This document shows, piece by piece, positions 62,955 to 64,000 of a stretch of DNA of 64,000 nt (position 1 is the stretch's first letter; every line of letters begins with the position of its first letter). The notes beneath the pieces are model-generated. The model was not told the origin of the DNA, did not search any database, and saw only the letters and a program-made list of their open reading frames with translations. The stretch is from an uncultured Bacteroidia bacterium (GTDB lineage Bacteria; Bacteroidota; Bacteroidia; Bacteroidales; UBA932). The position numbers and the translations under genes are program-made. The stretch is from positions 1 to 64,000 of the forward strand of contig CACZHP010000009.1 in NCBI GenBank assembly GCA_902780935.1, in the 5' to 3' direction.

Positions 62955-63706
62955 TTAGATTCTTCGCTTCGCTCAGAATGACAGGCAGAGGCGGAATGAC
63001 AGAGCGCGAAAGCGAGGTTGTCGAGGATATATCCGGTGAAAGCCAGAAGGACCGCAAACGACCAGTGGAGATGGAGGCATACGGTGAGAATCACAGCGGC
63101 AAGAGTGATGACCAGGAAGGCTATCCTCTTGACATTCTCGACTTTGGAAGCCTTTTCACCCACTCCGAATTTCATCGAGAACATAGGGATCTCGCTGACC
63201 AGCAGCAAGCTCAGGACAACCGCAAGCAAAGGCAGGAAGACCGGGCCAGCGCACCATGAGGCCAACAGGCTGTCCGGGGTCTTATAGACGAGGCAGGCCA
63301 AGGATCCGCAGACCATGGCAGAGGCCGGAGTCGGGAGCCCGAGAAAACTCGCGTGCTGCCTCTCATCCAGGTTGAACTTCGCCAGTCTCAAAGCCGAAAA
63401 AGCGGCTAAAACAATAGGGAAATACTTGAGGACGAGAATATCAGTCCTCCCGGTGACAAATAGCATGACAGAAGGGAGAACCCCGAAAGTGACCATGTCA
63501 GCCAAGGAGTCAAGCTCCTTCCCTATGCCTGAAGAGGCTTTCAGCATCCTCGCGGCGAATCCGTCGAAGAAGTCGAAGACGGCTCCCAGTATCATCAGGA
63601 TGAAACCTTGGTCGGGACGGCCTCCCAAAGTCAAAATCACCCCCACGACCCCGCAAAGGAGGTTCATGGAGGTGATAGAGTCCGGAATGTGCTTCCTGAT
63701 ATTCAT
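62951..63706 (-). CDS. pssA: CDP-diacylglycerol--serine O-phosphatidyltransferase
   Basis: PssA joins serine to CDP-diacylglycerol to form phosphatidylserine, precursor of phosphatidylethanolamine. The 251-residue membrane protein has the CDP-alcohol phosphatidyltransferase motif FDFFDGFAARMLKASSGIG followed by ELDSLADMVTFG, with all conserved aspartates. Six or seven hydrophobic helices follow. The last residues (ACHSERSEESK) are the translation of a dispersed DNA repeat, so the normal C-terminus was probably replaced or extended by it. The gene starts 1 base after the peptidase stop and overlaps the esterase start. Confidence 0.94.
   Translation of the reverse strand: MNIRKHIPDSITSMNLLCGVVGVILTLGGRPDQGFILMILGAVFDFFDGFAARMLKASSGIGKELDSLADMVTFGVLPSVMLFVTGRTDILVLKYFPIVLAAFSALRLAKFNLDERQHASFLGLPTPASAMVCGSLACLVYKTPDSLLASWCAGPVFLPLLAVVLSLLLVSEIPMFSMKFGVGEKASKVENVKRIAFLVITLAAVILTVCLHLHWSFAVLLAFTGYILDNLAFALCHSASACHSERSEESK
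62957..62985 (+). repeat. Short dispersed repeat, copy 4, at the 3' end of pssA
   Basis: AGATTCTTCGCTTCGCTCAG followed by AATGACAG. In the pssA frame (minus strand) it encodes HSERSEES before the stop. It belongs to the same family as copies 1-3. Confidence 0.8.
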
Positions 63707-64000
63707 TTAGTTGATTCCAAGCTTCTTCTTAAGATCCTTGGGGAGGGCTGACTTGTGGACCATGATATCCATGGACTTGCCGGCGACGAAGTTCTCGGAG
63801 ACATACCAGATGCCCTTGTACTTGCCGCTCTCACCCCAAGAGTTCTTAACCATGTAGTAGAGCGTGCCGTTTTGGTCTTTCGCTATACCGTAGATCTGCA
63901 TTCCGTGGTCGTCAGTTGTGGTCTTGTTGTCAAACCACTCCTGACGCATCTCCTGGGTGGGAACGATTTCCTTGGGGATCTCCACGGGAGCCTTCTGCGC
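63707..64000 (-). CDS. C1-family cysteine peptidase (PepC/bleomycin hydrolase type), C-terminal part
   Basis: The visible 97 residues are the C-terminus of a papain-like aminopeptidase. The catalytic histidine is in DHGMQIYGIAKDQNG and the catalytic asparagine in YYMVKNSWGE, as in PepC/bleomycin hydrolase. The C-terminus (ALPKDLKKKLGIN) lies where the self-processing tail is found in that family. The gene enters from the right edge and its catalytic cysteine lies outside the window. pssA starts 1 base after its stop, so the two are cotranscribed. Confidence 0.92.
   Translation of the reverse strand, partial: AQKAPVEIPKEIVPTQEMRQEWFDNKTTTDDHGMQIYGIAKDQNGTLYYMVKNSWGESGKYKGIWYVSENFVAGKSMDIMVHKSALPKDLKKKLGIN

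Overview
The window reads as chromosomal DNA from a gut- or rumen-type member of the Bacteroidales. The evidence is three SusC-type and two SusD-type proteins, a periplasmic hybrid two-component sensor, many secreted or lipoprotein glycoside hydrolases, and TAnnTTTG promoter -7 boxes of the Bacteroidetes primary sigma factor, with few strong Shine-Dalgarno sequences. No rRNA, CRISPR array, prophage or recognisable insertion sequence was seen. Genus-level placement is not possible from the sequence alone.

Layout: (1) 1-8388 is mostly housekeeping: the dnaK 5' end, queF with a queuosine-precursor transporter preceded by a probable preQ1-I riboswitch, prfA, a GNAT-like protein, mazG, a CoA-transferase on the opposite strand, and a short UvrA2-type ATPase. 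(2) 8369-28576 is a polysaccharide utilization locus (PUL) that looks directed at alpha-mannosides. It has an SGNH hydrolase, a GH38-like enzyme and a GH92 enzyme in an overlapping operon. A divergent lipoprotein gene is coupled to a 1320-residue hybrid sensor/AraC regulator. A convergent operon holds two SusC-type receptors, one SusD and two surface lipoproteins. (3) 28687-35007 is a mixed region: EamA exporter, HAD phosphatase, a stand-alone reverse transcriptase with a hairpin-rich leader and a small neighbour of unknown function, a DUF486 protein, an OPA-type MFS transporter and a polyprenyl synthase. (4) 35159-52002 is a starch (Sus-like) locus: MFS sugar importer, SusC, SusD, an eight-module SusE/F-like binding protein with five near-identical repeats, a BACON-GH13 SusG-like amylase and a 1002-residue protein with two GH13 domains. 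A divergent LytS/LytTR pair lies next to it, and the kinase is broken by one in-frame stop. (5) 51956-64000 holds a SpoU methyltransferase, glyA, a LacZ-type GH2 enzyme, a six-hairpin glycosidase, tRNA-Cys, an RlmI-like methyltransferase, a 3'-5' exonuclease, a lipoprotein, an esterase, pssA and the end of a C1 peptidase gene.

How the genes work together: the two PULs pair outer-membrane SusCD uptake with surface binding proteins and endo/exo enzymes, each next to its own sensor. GH2 and the six-hairpin enzyme form a small divergent glycosidase pair.

Most unusual features: (a) three copies of a 113-137 bp structured intergenic element, each just downstream of a gene in the same orientation, with a conserved core but different, self-complementary outer stems; (b) the reverse transcriptase locus with its structured leader; (c) the preQ1 riboswitch; (d) the nonsense-split kinase; (e) a short dispersed repeat read in frame inside GH2 and at two gene ends.
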